Source: Spirochaetales bacterium
Lineage (GTDB): Bacteria; Spirochaetota; Spirochaetia; Treponematales; Treponemataceae
Direction of reading: 5' to 3'
Length of the DNA: 32,921 nt
Assembly (NCBI GenBank): GCA_003246765.1
Contig: QKDA01000047.1
Coordinates: forward strand, 1-32,921
This document shows, in pieces, positions 16,768 to 23,238 of the stretch. Position numbers and translations under genes: made by a program. How positions within the stretch are numbered: position 1 is the stretch's first letter; each line of letters begins with the position of its first letter. Under the pieces are notes generated by a model, which was not told the DNA's origin, did not search any database, and was given only the letters and a program-made list of their open reading frames with translations.

Positions 16768-17982
16768 TTAAATAGGTTTTTCAGCGTCGTTCACCGGAAC
16801 GACAGTTCCCGGTCGATACCAGGTATCTCCCCAAGGCTTCAACGGCTTGCCGCGTTCGGAAAGTACGTCATTGATGGTCTTGAGTCCGGCGGCCATTTCT
16901 TCAATGTCGCGCTTTGACTGTTCGTCCTCACTCTTCTGGAGTTCGGGGATACTTGAAAGGTCGAACGTCCCTCGTTCGGCCAAGCCAAAGCGTCTGAAAA
17001 ACTGGGATTCCGCTATCATCTCGAAGTTTTTGAGTATGGGGATTAACGTATACTTCCAGAACGCTGCATGTTGGCTTTCCGTGTCGGTGCCTGAGAGGTT
17101 TGCTTTTGCGTCCTGTATGTTTGCCACGCGGGGAGGGATGCCGTACTTGGCAAGGATCGTGTATAAATTCCAGCGTTTGAGATCAAAGAGCTTTAATACG
17201 TCGGGCGAAAAGGTGAGCGGTTTGAAATCCGTTCCCTTTCCGATAACCGCGATCTTGCGGTTCTTCGCACTCTTCCCGTATTTCCGCTCCCATCTCGCTT
17301 CGATGAGGTCGGCTTCCTCTTCCCGGATCAACTGGTCGGTCTTGAGAATCCCCTGCGGAATCGCATTATGCTTAAGAAGGTCAGTATTCGATTTGTTTGC
17401 CCATGAATCCTGTTCAAGCTCGTACTTCAAGGAAACGAGCGGCGTCACCCCGCGCCACGGATTCCATGGATTCCATTCCCTAAAATGCACGATCTCGTCT
17501 GGAAGAATCGGAACGACGTCCCCGTCGGTCGAATAATACCAGCGGGTAACGACTCCTTCCTCAACCCGCATCGTCATGCGTCGCGGATTGAGTATATGGA
17601 TTTCTTCAGGTATGCCTCCGGTATAGTCGTTTCCGAAATACCAAAAGGCCTCACCTTCAAGAAACCACCATGCGCCCGTCTCCTTCCACAGATCGTACCG
17701 GCTTAGAATCCGGTTGGGCTGATTGAAAAGTGCGTATACCGGGCCTGAACCAATCTTCTTGCCATCCTTTGAAATGGCAAACTCGGTTCTCCCGATATTC
17801 CTCATCAAAATGCCTATGGCGATATTCACCCAGGCATGGGTAAGATAGTAGTCTTGCTGACCGGGGAGGTTCATCGCCTCTGCAAAGGGGTCATTGGCAT
17901 AGAGGCCATCCCCTTCTTGTAAGGCTGTAGAAAAGCCCTCGAGCGCCTTTCGTACCCCCTCAGCAATAGCGGCAATCCTCAT
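16768..17982 (-). CDS. Phage portal protein (HK97-like)
   Basis: The 404-residue protein has HK97-portal blocks: YLTHAWVNIAIGILMRNIGR near the start, FLEGEAFWYFGNDYTGGIPEEIHILNP, DEIVHFREWNPWNPWRGVTPL, and AKYGIPPRVANIQDAKANLSGTDTESQHAAFW. It forms the ring through which DNA enters and leaves the head. The ATG at 17982 has only a weak ribosome binding site. The frame is open upstream to a TAA that sits next to AGGAGG, so a slightly earlier non-ATG start (for example ACG) cannot be excluded. The 131 bp between it and the large terminase contain no gene. Confidence 0.88.
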   Translation of the reverse strand: MRIAAIAEGVRKALEGFSTALQEGDGLYANDPFAEAMNLPGQQDYYLTHAWVNIAIGILMRNIGRTEFAISKDGKKIGSGPVYALFNQPNRILSRYDLWKETGAWWFLEGEAFWYFGNDYTGGIPEEIHILNPRRMTMRVEEGVVTRWYYSTDGDVVPILPDEIVHFREWNPWNPWRGVTPLVSLKYELEQDSWANKSNTDLLKHNAIPQGILKTDQLIREEEADLIEARWERKYGKSAKNRKIAVIGKGTDFKPLTFSPDVLKLFDLKRWNLYTILAKYGIPPRVANIQDAKANLSGTDTESQHAAFWKYTLIPILKNFEMIAESQFFRRFGLAERGTFDLSSIPELQKSEDEQSKRDIEEMAAGLKTINDVLSERGKPLKPWGDTWYRPGTVVPVNDAEKPI

Positions 17983-18113
17983 CGTTTCCGCGCCACCTTC
18001 GAGACGCTTCCTTCGCGGGTTGCCCTTCGTTTCGGGTTACCTCCTCTTGTAAAGTTTTTACATTTATTTGATTCCATCCTATCACCTCATGTAAAAAAAT
18101 CTATATAAATCAC

Positions 18114-19364
18114 TCAGGAACACACGACACCGTATTGTACCTGGCTAAAGATCGCGTACCGCATGGCATCCATGTAGTGGTCATTTACTTTCACTATCTG
18201 GTTCGCCTCGTCCCGAGCGTAATCCGCTATTTCCTGTAGCACCCCGGTACACCGGGAACTCACGTAAAACTGGTCTCGCTCCATCAAGGCACAGATGTAA
18301 TCGATGCCACTATCGACGGAGTTATTCGCCTTCACCCCGCCGGTTATCTCCTGAATGCGCTCCCCACCTGCCGGATCACAGAAGGTCGGGAACACATTCA
18401 CGGTTCCGTCTTCGTTTAGGTACCATCCCTGTTCAGTCAGGTCTTCGTTGAAGGTTCTCGTCGGTACGTTGTATGCACCATAGTCCGCGATCAGGTACAC
18501 CGTCTTTCCGATCCAGCCAACCTTCACGTTCGTAATGTTAAGACCGAAGTCCTGTCCCGCCGTCACGAAATCAAAGCGTTCAGGCATCTCGTCGGGCGCG
18601 AGGATCATCTCCTCGCTGAACTTCTCGTAGACCACACCCTCGGCTTTGACCCACAATCCATCCCGGAATCGCGCTCGCTGTTTCTCAGGCATCGTATCGA
18701 GGATGTCCTCGATGTAGTCGGTCGCAAGGTTCTCCGCGTTGTCCGCGGGGTTAAGGAGCATCGAGGTATAGAGGTCCGGCTTCATGAGCGGAGTATCCGT
18801 CCTCGCCTCGATCTTCCTGATGAACACCTTGTACGCCCAGTGCATCGGACTCGCCGGATTGCAGTCGTACAGGAACATGTTCCGGCATCCCGGCACGTTC
18901 ATCGCAAGGCGGCTGTATGCCACGTTAACTGCAGCCCACGAAATCTGACTCACCTCGTTGAAGTAGATCGTGTTGTACTCATGGCCCAGAATCTTGTCGA
19001 CCTGTTCCTTGTCCCCAAGTCCGCCGATCCAGATTTCAGAGCCGTTCCACAACTTCACGTAGTTGTCATGCACCATGAGCTTGAAGCGCTTGGTCCCGAG
19101 AATCTTCTTGAGCCAGGGCATCATCGTCTCGTGCAGGACCGAACTCCGGGCATCCTTCGTGCGGAGCCGGCATATCAGGTGCCGGCTTCCCGCGTAACGC
19201 ACCGCCCGGTAGATGATGACGATCACGAGTATCGTCGTCTTCCCGCTCCGCGAACCACCAAACAGGAGCACATGCTTCGCGCCACTTTTCAAAAGCGCCA
19301 ACGCTTTCCGCTGTACCACCGTCGGCTTGAACACCGCTCCGAAAAGATCGGGTAGCTCGCTCAA
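18114..19364 (-). CDS. terL: Phage terminase large subunit (packaging ATPase/nuclease)
   Basis: This 416-residue protein starts with TTG at 19364, 3 bp after the small-subunit stop. The ATPase half has Walker A in LFGGSRSGKTT and Walker B in YNTIYFNEVSQ. The nuclease half has acidic residues in TAGQDFGLNITNVKVGW, in VFPTFCDPAGG, and in KVNDHYMDAMRYAIFS. It translocates DNA through the portal and cuts it. All key residues seem intact, so packaging should be functional. Confidence 0.92.
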   Translation of the reverse strand: MSELPDLFGAVFKPTVVQRKALALLKSGAKHVLLFGGSRSGKTTILVIVIIYRAVRYAGSRHLICRLRTKDARSSVLHETMMPWLKKILGTKRFKLMVHDNYVKLWNGSEIWIGGLGDKEQVDKILGHEYNTIYFNEVSQISWAAVNVAYSRLAMNVPGCRNMFLYDCNPASPMHWAYKVFIRKIEARTDTPLMKPDLYTSMLLNPADNAENLATDYIEDILDTMPEKQRARFRDGLWVKAEGVVYEKFSEEMILAPDEMPERFDFVTAGQDFGLNITNVKVGWIGKTVYLIADYGAYNVPTRTFNEDLTEQGWYLNEDGTVNVFPTFCDPAGGERIQEITGGVKANNSVDSGIDYICALMERDQFYVSSRCTGVLQEIADYARDEANQIVKVNDHYMDAMRYAIFSQVQYGVVCS

Positions 19365-19367
19365 ACC

Positions 19368-19838
19368 TTATAGTCCCCTGAACCCGTCATCAAAGATGAT
19401 CTCGAGCTGGCCAACACCATCGTCGTCGCCCTTCTTCCCGTCCTTCCCGTAAATCGTTCGTTCGATCTCGAAGGCGGTCTTGATAAACTCAAGGGCATTG
19501 CCCTGGGTCACCTCGTCCTTCTCCATCGTCTCAAGCTTCTGCTTGCCCTTCTCAAGAAGGAGGCCGGTCGCCTCAAGGTACTTCTTCTCGCGCTCCACGA
19601 TTTCCCGCTCGCGCTCTGCACGTCTGAGTCCATCGAGGTAGGTATCGTATGCGCCGCACCGTTTCACCCACTCGTATTTCGCCGACCACTTGCACCACGC
19701 ACCGTAGCGTGAGGAGGGAATCCCGTTCAGCACAAGCGCCTTCAGGATTCCCCGCTCCCGTCCGTAATCACGATAGAGACAGAAGGCGTTCCATGCCGCG
19801 TTCGTCTCACCGTCCTTTCTTTCCCATTCCTCGGAAAT
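19368..19838 (-). CDS. terS: Phage terminase small subunit-like protein, probable ATT start
   Basis: The protein has about 156 residues. The N-terminal part (NAAWNAFCLYRDYGRERGIL... SSRYGAWCKWSAKYEWVKRCGAYDTYLDG) is the HTH region typical of small terminases, followed by a charged coiled-coil region and an acidic tail. The conserved start of this domain lies upstream of any in-frame ATG. The frame opens after a TGA at 19842-19844, and the only well-placed initiator is ATT at 19836-19838, directly after a 12-nt perfect Shine-Dalgarno sequence. A GTG at 19733 would remove the HTH start. The small subunit selects the DNA to be packaged. Confidence 0.75.
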   Translation of the reverse strand: MSEEWERKDGETNAAWNAFCLYRDYGRERGILKALVLNGIPSSRYGAWCKWSAKYEWVKRCGAYDTYLDGLRRAEREREIVEREKKYLEATGLLLEKGKQKLETMEKDEVTQGNALEFIKTAFEIERTIYGKDGKKGDDDGVGQLEIIFDDGFRGL

Positions 19839-19850
19839 GGATCACCTCCT
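19836..19850 (-). promoter_or_regulatory. Extended Shine-Dalgarno plus ATT initiation codon
   Basis: On the minus strand AGGAGGTGATCC (19839-19850) is directly followed by ATT (19836-19838). It is complementary over 12 nt to the usual bacterial 16S rRNA 3' end. The TGA of the upstream small gene lies inside it, so the two genes are coupled. ATT starts are rare and usually make initiation weak or IF3-sensitive. Confidence 0.68.
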
Positions 19851-20030
19851 CCCGGGTTTCGTCTCTTCCGGTTCAAGTTCCAGCGCGCACAAGCTCCGGA
19901 TAATCCTGTTGGCGTTCTCGTATTCGGCCGCCCATTCGGTGTTTCCCGTCTCGCTCGCATGCGCCTTCCGCTTTTCCAGAAACCTCACCGCCCGCTTGAT
20001 CCCGTCAAGCGATAGATACGGCTTCTTCAT
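19842..20030 (-). CDS. Small charged protein upstream of the terminase genes
   Basis: I start this 62-residue protein at the ATG at 20030 (MKKPYLSLDGIKRAVRFLEK) behind GGGGGTGG; the frame is open about 28 codons further upstream. It is rich in Lys, Arg and Glu and predicted helical. Its stop lies within the Shine-Dalgarno sequence of the small terminase, so translation is probably coupled. The family is not recognised. It may be a small regulator or a DNA-binding accessory. Confidence 0.5.
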   Translation of the reverse strand: MKKPYLSLDGIKRAVRFLEKRKAHASETGNTEWAAEYENANRIIRSLCALELEPEETKPGRR

Positions 20031-20464
20031 CTTCCGCACCACCCCCTTTAATGGCTTACTTCCGCGCCCTACACACGGAACCAAGTCACTTCCAAGAATT
20101 TCACGTACAAGCAAAGAGTATCTCTGAGGGGAAAGGGGAAAATTACCAAAGGTTTTATGACTATCCCTATTAGGGATGAAGTAATTCTATTTTTTTCTGA
20201 ATCGCTACAGCTCAAGCTCTCAGCGCTCAATTTTCTCCCGGGGGAAGGCGGAGTATAAGGCCAGTGACGGAACCCCGCAAGGCCAAGGCAAGCGTCCCTC
20301 CGCGGCGATGTAAACATCGCTCGCTTCGGTCCGGCCTTGCGTGAACCCGTCCCTGGCCAAAGAGTTTTTTTCATCCCCCGGGAGAAAAGTAAAGGGGGCA
20401 GTCCGCACTTTTTACTTCAAGGCTTTTACAGCTTTGAAATCTTAATGGGCGAAAAGGAGTTCTT
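20031..20464. other. Intergenic region with long nested inverted repeats
   Basis: No gene is supported here. A short palindrome, ATCCCTATTAGGGAT, lies at 20163-20177. The dominant feature is the folded block at 20231-20388, annotated separately. The region separates the minus-strand packaging genes from a plus-strand gene starting at 20465 and so should contain promoters for both directions; I could not pick convincing -35/-10 pairs. Confidence 0.6.
20231..20388. repeat. 158-nt nested inverted-repeat structure (possible ncRNA, ori or packaging site)
   Basis: Successive arms nest around one centre. The outer pair is TTTTCTCCCGGGGGA (20231-20245) with its perfect complement at 20374-20388. Next is GGCCAGTGACGG (20259-20270) with 20347-20358 (one mismatch), then CGCAAGGCC (20276-20284) with 20333-20341, then AAGCG (20290-20294) with 20322-20326, and an apical GCGATG-TAAA-CATCGC (20305-20320). 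Seven Ts follow the second stem at 20365-20371, so plus-strand transcription would meet a terminator-like signal. Five co-centred stems are unlikely by chance and predict a rod-like RNA or a DNA cruciform. Confidence 0.8.
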
Positions 20465-20893
20465 ATGGCAGATGTAGCGATTTTTCAGGAAGAGCGCGTC
20501 GAGACGTTCGCGCGCAGGGAAAGCCGGTTTGAGCAAACAGGATCAAAGGCGATCTACTGTTTGGAATTCGCATCTCTCTTTCCGGCGGTTCGGGAAGAGA
20601 CGGGAAACATCACGTTTAACGTGTCGGACGTTGCCCGGCTTATGGGTATCAGAACGCCCGTCTTTCTCTCTGGCGGTTTGTACCGGGAAGAAATCTTGAA
20701 CCGGGTACAGAATCCAATCAAGAACGTTGAAACCTTGTGTCACGCGTTCCTGTATGCCGTCGATTGTGACATGCAAGATCATTGCATGTTGGAATTCCAC
20801 GTCCCGGGAAATGGCTCGGCGCCCTACAAGGCCCGCGCCCACCTTCGCGGATTCAGGGACAAAACAATCCTGATCGAACGCGTCAACGAGTAA
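20465..20893 (+). CDS. Conserved-looking hypothetical protein, divergent within the satellite
   Basis: This 142-residue soluble protein starts with ATG behind AAGGAG at good spacing. There is no signal peptide or membrane segment. It has a mixed alpha/beta pattern with the segments FNVSDVARLMGIRTPVFLSGGLYREEIL and KTILIERVNE. DVARLMGI could be a short helix-turn-helix-like piece, but this is weak. It is the only plus-strand gene between integrase and head genes, and a perfect hairpin follows it. Genes in this slot of phage satellites are often regulators or interference genes; I cannot assign a function. Confidence 0.68.
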   Translation: MADVAIFQEERVETFARRESRFEQTGSKAIYCLEFASLFPAVREETGNITFNVSDVARLMGIRTPVFLSGGLYREEILNRVQNPIKNVETLCHAFLYAVDCDMQDHCMLEFHVPGNGSAPYKARAHLRGFRDKTILIERVNE

Positions 20894-20900
20894 AGCAAAC

Positions 20901-20922
20901 GGCCAGGGCTTTTGCCCTGGCC
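20901..20922 (+). terminator. Perfect 9-bp hairpin after the divergent gene
   Basis: GGCCAGGGC (20901-20909), loop TTTT, GCCCTGGCC (20914-20922), placed 8 nt after the stop codon at 20893. No T-run follows, so termination strength is uncertain. It could also serve the convergent minus-strand genes. Confidence 0.6.
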
Positions 20923-20949
20923 GCACTCCCGACGCACTGACGACGACGA

Positions 20950-21132
20950 TCACTTACTCTCGATACCGCCCGAGATCCGGTTGAAGGTAAGCCGTTCGCT
21001 CTTGGTGATCGACACCGGCATCCCCTCATGAATCGTGATCTCGACCCCGAAGGTACCGAACCGTTTTTCCTCGCACTGCTCCCGCACCCATGCGACGAGC
21101 TCGTCGATGAACGACTCCTTCGAGTACTTCAT
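20950..21132 (-). CDS. Small protein coupled to the excisionase-like gene
   Basis: I start this 60-residue protein at the ATG at 21132 (MKYSKESFIDELVAWVREQC), whose codon overlaps the stop of the HTH gene as ATGA. It has an N-terminal helix followed by a beta-hairpin-like segment, FGTFGVEITIHEGMPVSITKSERLTF. The second half resembles small DUF2292/YezD-like proteins in pattern, but the match is weak. Its strict coupling to the HTH gene suggests they act together, perhaps in excision or control. Confidence 0.6.
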   Translation of the reverse strand: MKYSKESFIDELVAWVREQCEEKRFGTFGVEITIHEGMPVSITKSERLTFNRISGGIESK

Positions 21133-21371
21133 GAGCGCTGCGACCTCGACAAGATACCGTCGACCGGCTCCTGACGATACCGGTCTAGCCAGGTCAACAA
21201 CTCCGACCGTTTGAACAGCGTCCGCGACCCGAGCTTGATGCACGGGATTTTCTTCTTGCACACATAGTGATAGAGCGTCGACGTCCCGCACTTCAAGAAC
21301 CGCGCCGCGCCCTCGATATCAAGGACGTCATCCGATACGTCCACCACCTCACGATTGACTGAATCCGTCAC
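21129..21371 (-). CDS. AlpA/excisionase-type helix-turn-helix protein
   Basis: This 80-residue protein starts with GTG at 21371 after GGGAGA. The core, DIEGAARFLKCGTSTLYHYVCKKKIPCIKLGSRTLFKRSELLTWLDRY, is a MerR-like HTH of the excisionase/HTH_17 type: a helix, a recognition helix and a wing ending in the LFKRSEL motif. Such proteins bend DNA at attachment sites and, in phage satellites (AlpA), also activate integrase transcription. It lies 121 bp downstream of the integrase gene on the same strand, as expected for an int-xis pair. Confidence 0.85.
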   Translation of the reverse strand: MTDSVNREVVDVSDDVLDIEGAARFLKCGTSTLYHYVCKKKIPCIKLGSRTLFKRSELLTWLDRYRQEPVDGILSRSQRS

Positions 21372-21492
21372 TCTCTCCCTGTCCTCCTTGGGTTTGCACT
21401 TGTTTGTACCGTTTCACTCTAGAGGCGAACGACACAACCAAACGCACCCATTGATTACCGGGAGACGACCAACGAACCGAACTAATTCTAAA

Positions 21493-22803
21493 TCACCCGC
21501 CCAAGGCGCCCGAGAACGCATCCCCAACCGCCCGCTCTATCACAGCGAGATCCGCTTCCGTCTTGTGGTCGGCATAGTAGGCGGTCATGGCCGCGGTCAT
21601 GTGCCCGAGCGCCAACTGCGCCTGACGCTGATCCACGCGGTCCGCGATAACCTTCGCGTAATAATGACGCCAGGAATGAAAGACGATATTCCGTTCCTTC
21701 CGCTCAGCCTCGCTCACCCCTGCGCGCGCGAGCGCGTCCTTGAACCCCTCGACCAACACATTCTCGACGACTGGCTTTTCAGGTAGTGTCCCATAAAAAA
21801 TAAACCGCTCCTTGTCCCAGCCGAACGGGTTCTCCGTCGCGAGCTTTGCAAGAGCGCTTTTCACCGACGGAAGCATGGGCACTTCCCGAGCCTTCCCGTT
21901 CTTTGGCGTCTTCAAACCATCGAGGGCACTCCAGGAGTGCCGGACATACAAACGATTCTCCGCAACATCGCACATCCTGAGCGCGAGGACCTCGCCCATA
22001 CGAAGCCCGCAGGTCATCGCGACGAGACTGCCAACCCGTGCCCGCTCATCAGCCCACTGCACCTCGAAGAGTTTCTTCGCCTCGGCCTCCGTGAGGATAT
22101 CCCGTTCCTTCGTTTCCTTCCCGTACCGCGTAAGACCGAGACACGGATCCTCGGCGAGCTTCTTGTTCGCCACTGCCCACTTAAAGGCCGTCTTCCCCGC
22201 GATCATTATATGATTGAGTGTCCCGGTTGAAAGACCCTTATCCGCGAGCGACTTCTCGAAGGCCTTGAGATCTAACGTCGTCACATCTTCAAGATATGAA
22301 TCATCCCCGAAAAACTCCTTCCAGTACGAGATACGATTTTTCGAATCGTAACAATGGCGCTTCCCGATCTTCTGTTTGTGAATAAGCTTGTCCTGGACAT
22401 AGGGACTCGTTTCATACGTCCAGAAGTTTTCGAGGAAGGATACAAGATGAGTTTTTACGATCTCTGGCGATTGCGGTTTTGCTTGAGCGCTCGCGCTGAC
22501 CGCGAGTCCCTGCGCCTTAAAGGCTTCTGCAATTCGTTCAAGCTCGGCAGGGCCGAGCTTGCCCTCAGCGAGTAAGGACATGAAGGATTGAACAGTCGCG
22601 ACCTGCTCAACAGGCTTTCGGCCTTCGCGCGTCGGCAATCCCTTCTGAAGCCAATTACAGGCAACCTTCATTGCATCGGTGTAGTTTCGCTGTCTGGTGG
22701 AGAGAGCGGTGAACCGCTCATGCGTTTTTTCGTTCGAAAACTGCACGTAATAGATGCCGCGCTTTGACTTGTACAAGTAAAAAGGGCGCATGTAAAACCT
22801 CAC
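21493..22803 (-). CDS. int: Tyrosine recombinase (phage-type integrase)
   Basis: This 436-residue integrase has an N-terminal arm-binding region (YLYKSKRGIYYVQFSN), a core-binding SAM-like helical domain (FLENFWTYETSPYVQDKLIH) and a catalytic domain with Arg in TCGLRMGEVLALRM, HxxR in HSWRHYYAK, His in LGHMT, and the Tyr nucleophile within MTAYYADH. All catalytic positions appear intact. Its 5' end faces the 3' end of the adjacent CAU tRNA 113 bp away, the standard arrangement for integration into a tRNA gene. Confidence 0.94.
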   Translation of the reverse strand: MRFYMRPFYLYKSKRGIYYVQFSNEKTHERFTALSTRQRNYTDAMKVACNWLQKGLPTREGRKPVEQVATVQSFMSLLAEGKLGPAELERIAEAFKAQGLAVSASAQAKPQSPEIVKTHLVSFLENFWTYETSPYVQDKLIHKQKIGKRHCYDSKNRISYWKEFFGDDSYLEDVTTLDLKAFEKSLADKGLSTGTLNHIMIAGKTAFKWAVANKKLAEDPCLGLTRYGKETKERDILTEAEAKKLFEVQWADERARVGSLVAMTCGLRMGEVLALRMCDVAENRLYVRHSWSALDGLKTPKNGKAREVPMLPSVKSALAKLATENPFGWDKERFIFYGTLPEKPVVENVLVEGFKDALARAGVSEAERKERNIVFHSWRHYYAKVIADRVDQRQAQLALGHMTAAMTAYYADHKTEADLAVIERAVGDAFSGALGG

Positions 22804-22915
22804 TGCGCAAGGGCTGTTCAGCGTTTGCTGAAAGTCTTGCTGAAAGTGCTTAGGTTTACATACGCCCTTCTTTGAAGGGAAGCATGTTTTTCCTTACAAC
22901 GTAAGGAAATCTTTT
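22804..22915. repeat. Putative integrase/excisionase arm sites and attachment region next to the tRNA
   Basis: TTGCTGAAAGT is repeated at 22825-22835 and 22837-22847. With an upstream inverted copy, TTCAGC at 22817-22822, this gives three GCTGAA-type sites. Two further inverted repeats follow: CCCTTC/GAAGGG (22865-22879) and TTTCCTTAC/GTAAGGAAA (22889-22909). The region lies between the integrase start and the tRNA 3' end, where arm-type sites and the attachment core are expected. No second copy of the core was found inside the window. Confidence 0.65.
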
Positions 22916-22989
22916 TGGGCCCACCTGGACTTGAACCAGGGACCGACGGATTATGAGTCCGCGGCTCTAACCAACTGAGCTATAGGCCC
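22916..22989 (-). tRNA. tRNA with CAU anticodon, probably tRNA-Ile2 (lysidine type)
   Basis: A complete 74-nt cloverleaf folds on the minus strand: acceptor GGGCCTA paired with TGGGCCC, D-loop AGTTGGTTA, anticodon loop CTCATAA with CAT at 22953-22955, T-arm CCTGG-TTCAAGT-CCAGG, and discriminator A. CCA is not encoded. The GGGCCTATAGCTCAG start is typical of bacterial tRNA-Ile, so I prefer the Ile2 (CAU, modified by TilS) identity over elongator Met. It is the likely integration target of the adjacent integrase. Confidence 0.9.
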
Positions 22990-23065
22990 GGTGCAGATCT
23001 GGCGATATGACGACGGTGCTACGCAAAGGAAGTAAAACGCGTCATAAAGCCGGAAATGCTTGGAT

Positions 23066-23094
23066 ATAATATCGATTTGGGGGTGGAGGGTCAA
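23066..23094 (-). promoter_or_regulatory. tRNA promoter
   Basis: On the minus strand TTGACC (23089-23094) and TATTAT (23066-23071) are separated by 17 nt. Initiation would fall about 70 nt before the tRNA 5' end. Confidence 0.7.
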
Positions 23095-23192
23095 GCGGAT
23101 TCAGGTTATGCCGTCGGTGTCGCTCTTCCTCCCCCCTCCCGCCCCACATGGCCCTGACTCCGAGGGGCTGCGAGGGTCCCTCGTTCGCCCCC

Positions 23193-23223
23193 CTTCAAAA
23201 GGCGCGGACCGCGCCTTTTGAAG
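23193..23223 (-). terminator. Strong hairpin after the NifV/LeuA-like gene
   Basis: A perfect 14-bp stem (arm CTTCAAAAGGCGCG at 23193-23206, complement at 23210-23223) has a 3-nt loop. It lies 16 bp past the stop of the minus-strand synthase gene. The A-run pairs with a T-run inside the stem, as in many bidirectional terminators, but no free T-tail follows. The sequence from here to 22990 holds only the tRNA promoter and a short palindrome (CGAGGG-T-CCCTCG, 23171-23183). Confidence 0.75.
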
Positions 23224-23238
23224 ACGGCCCTTTCTGCC

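Larger units (their letters stand above)
12524..22915 (-). mobile_element. Integrated phage-derived element with packaging and capsid genes but no tail (satellite-like)
   Basis: From the tRNA leftwards it carries integrase, excisionase-like HTH, small genes, a folded non-coding block, terminases, portal, a regulator, prohead protease, capsid, connector and a possible completion protein, in about 10.4 kb. No tail, lysis, replication or CI-type repressor gene was found. Gene order and size resemble capsid-forming PICI-type satellites, which make their own small heads and borrow helper tails. The left end is approximate because no attachment repeat was found. A truncated prophage is the main alternative. 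Confidence 0.7.

Noticed and set aside
20231-20388. Integron attC-like or retron msr/msd structure
   Set aside because: The fold is long, but no integron integrase, cassette array or reverse transcriptase is present, and the attC core motifs are not evident.
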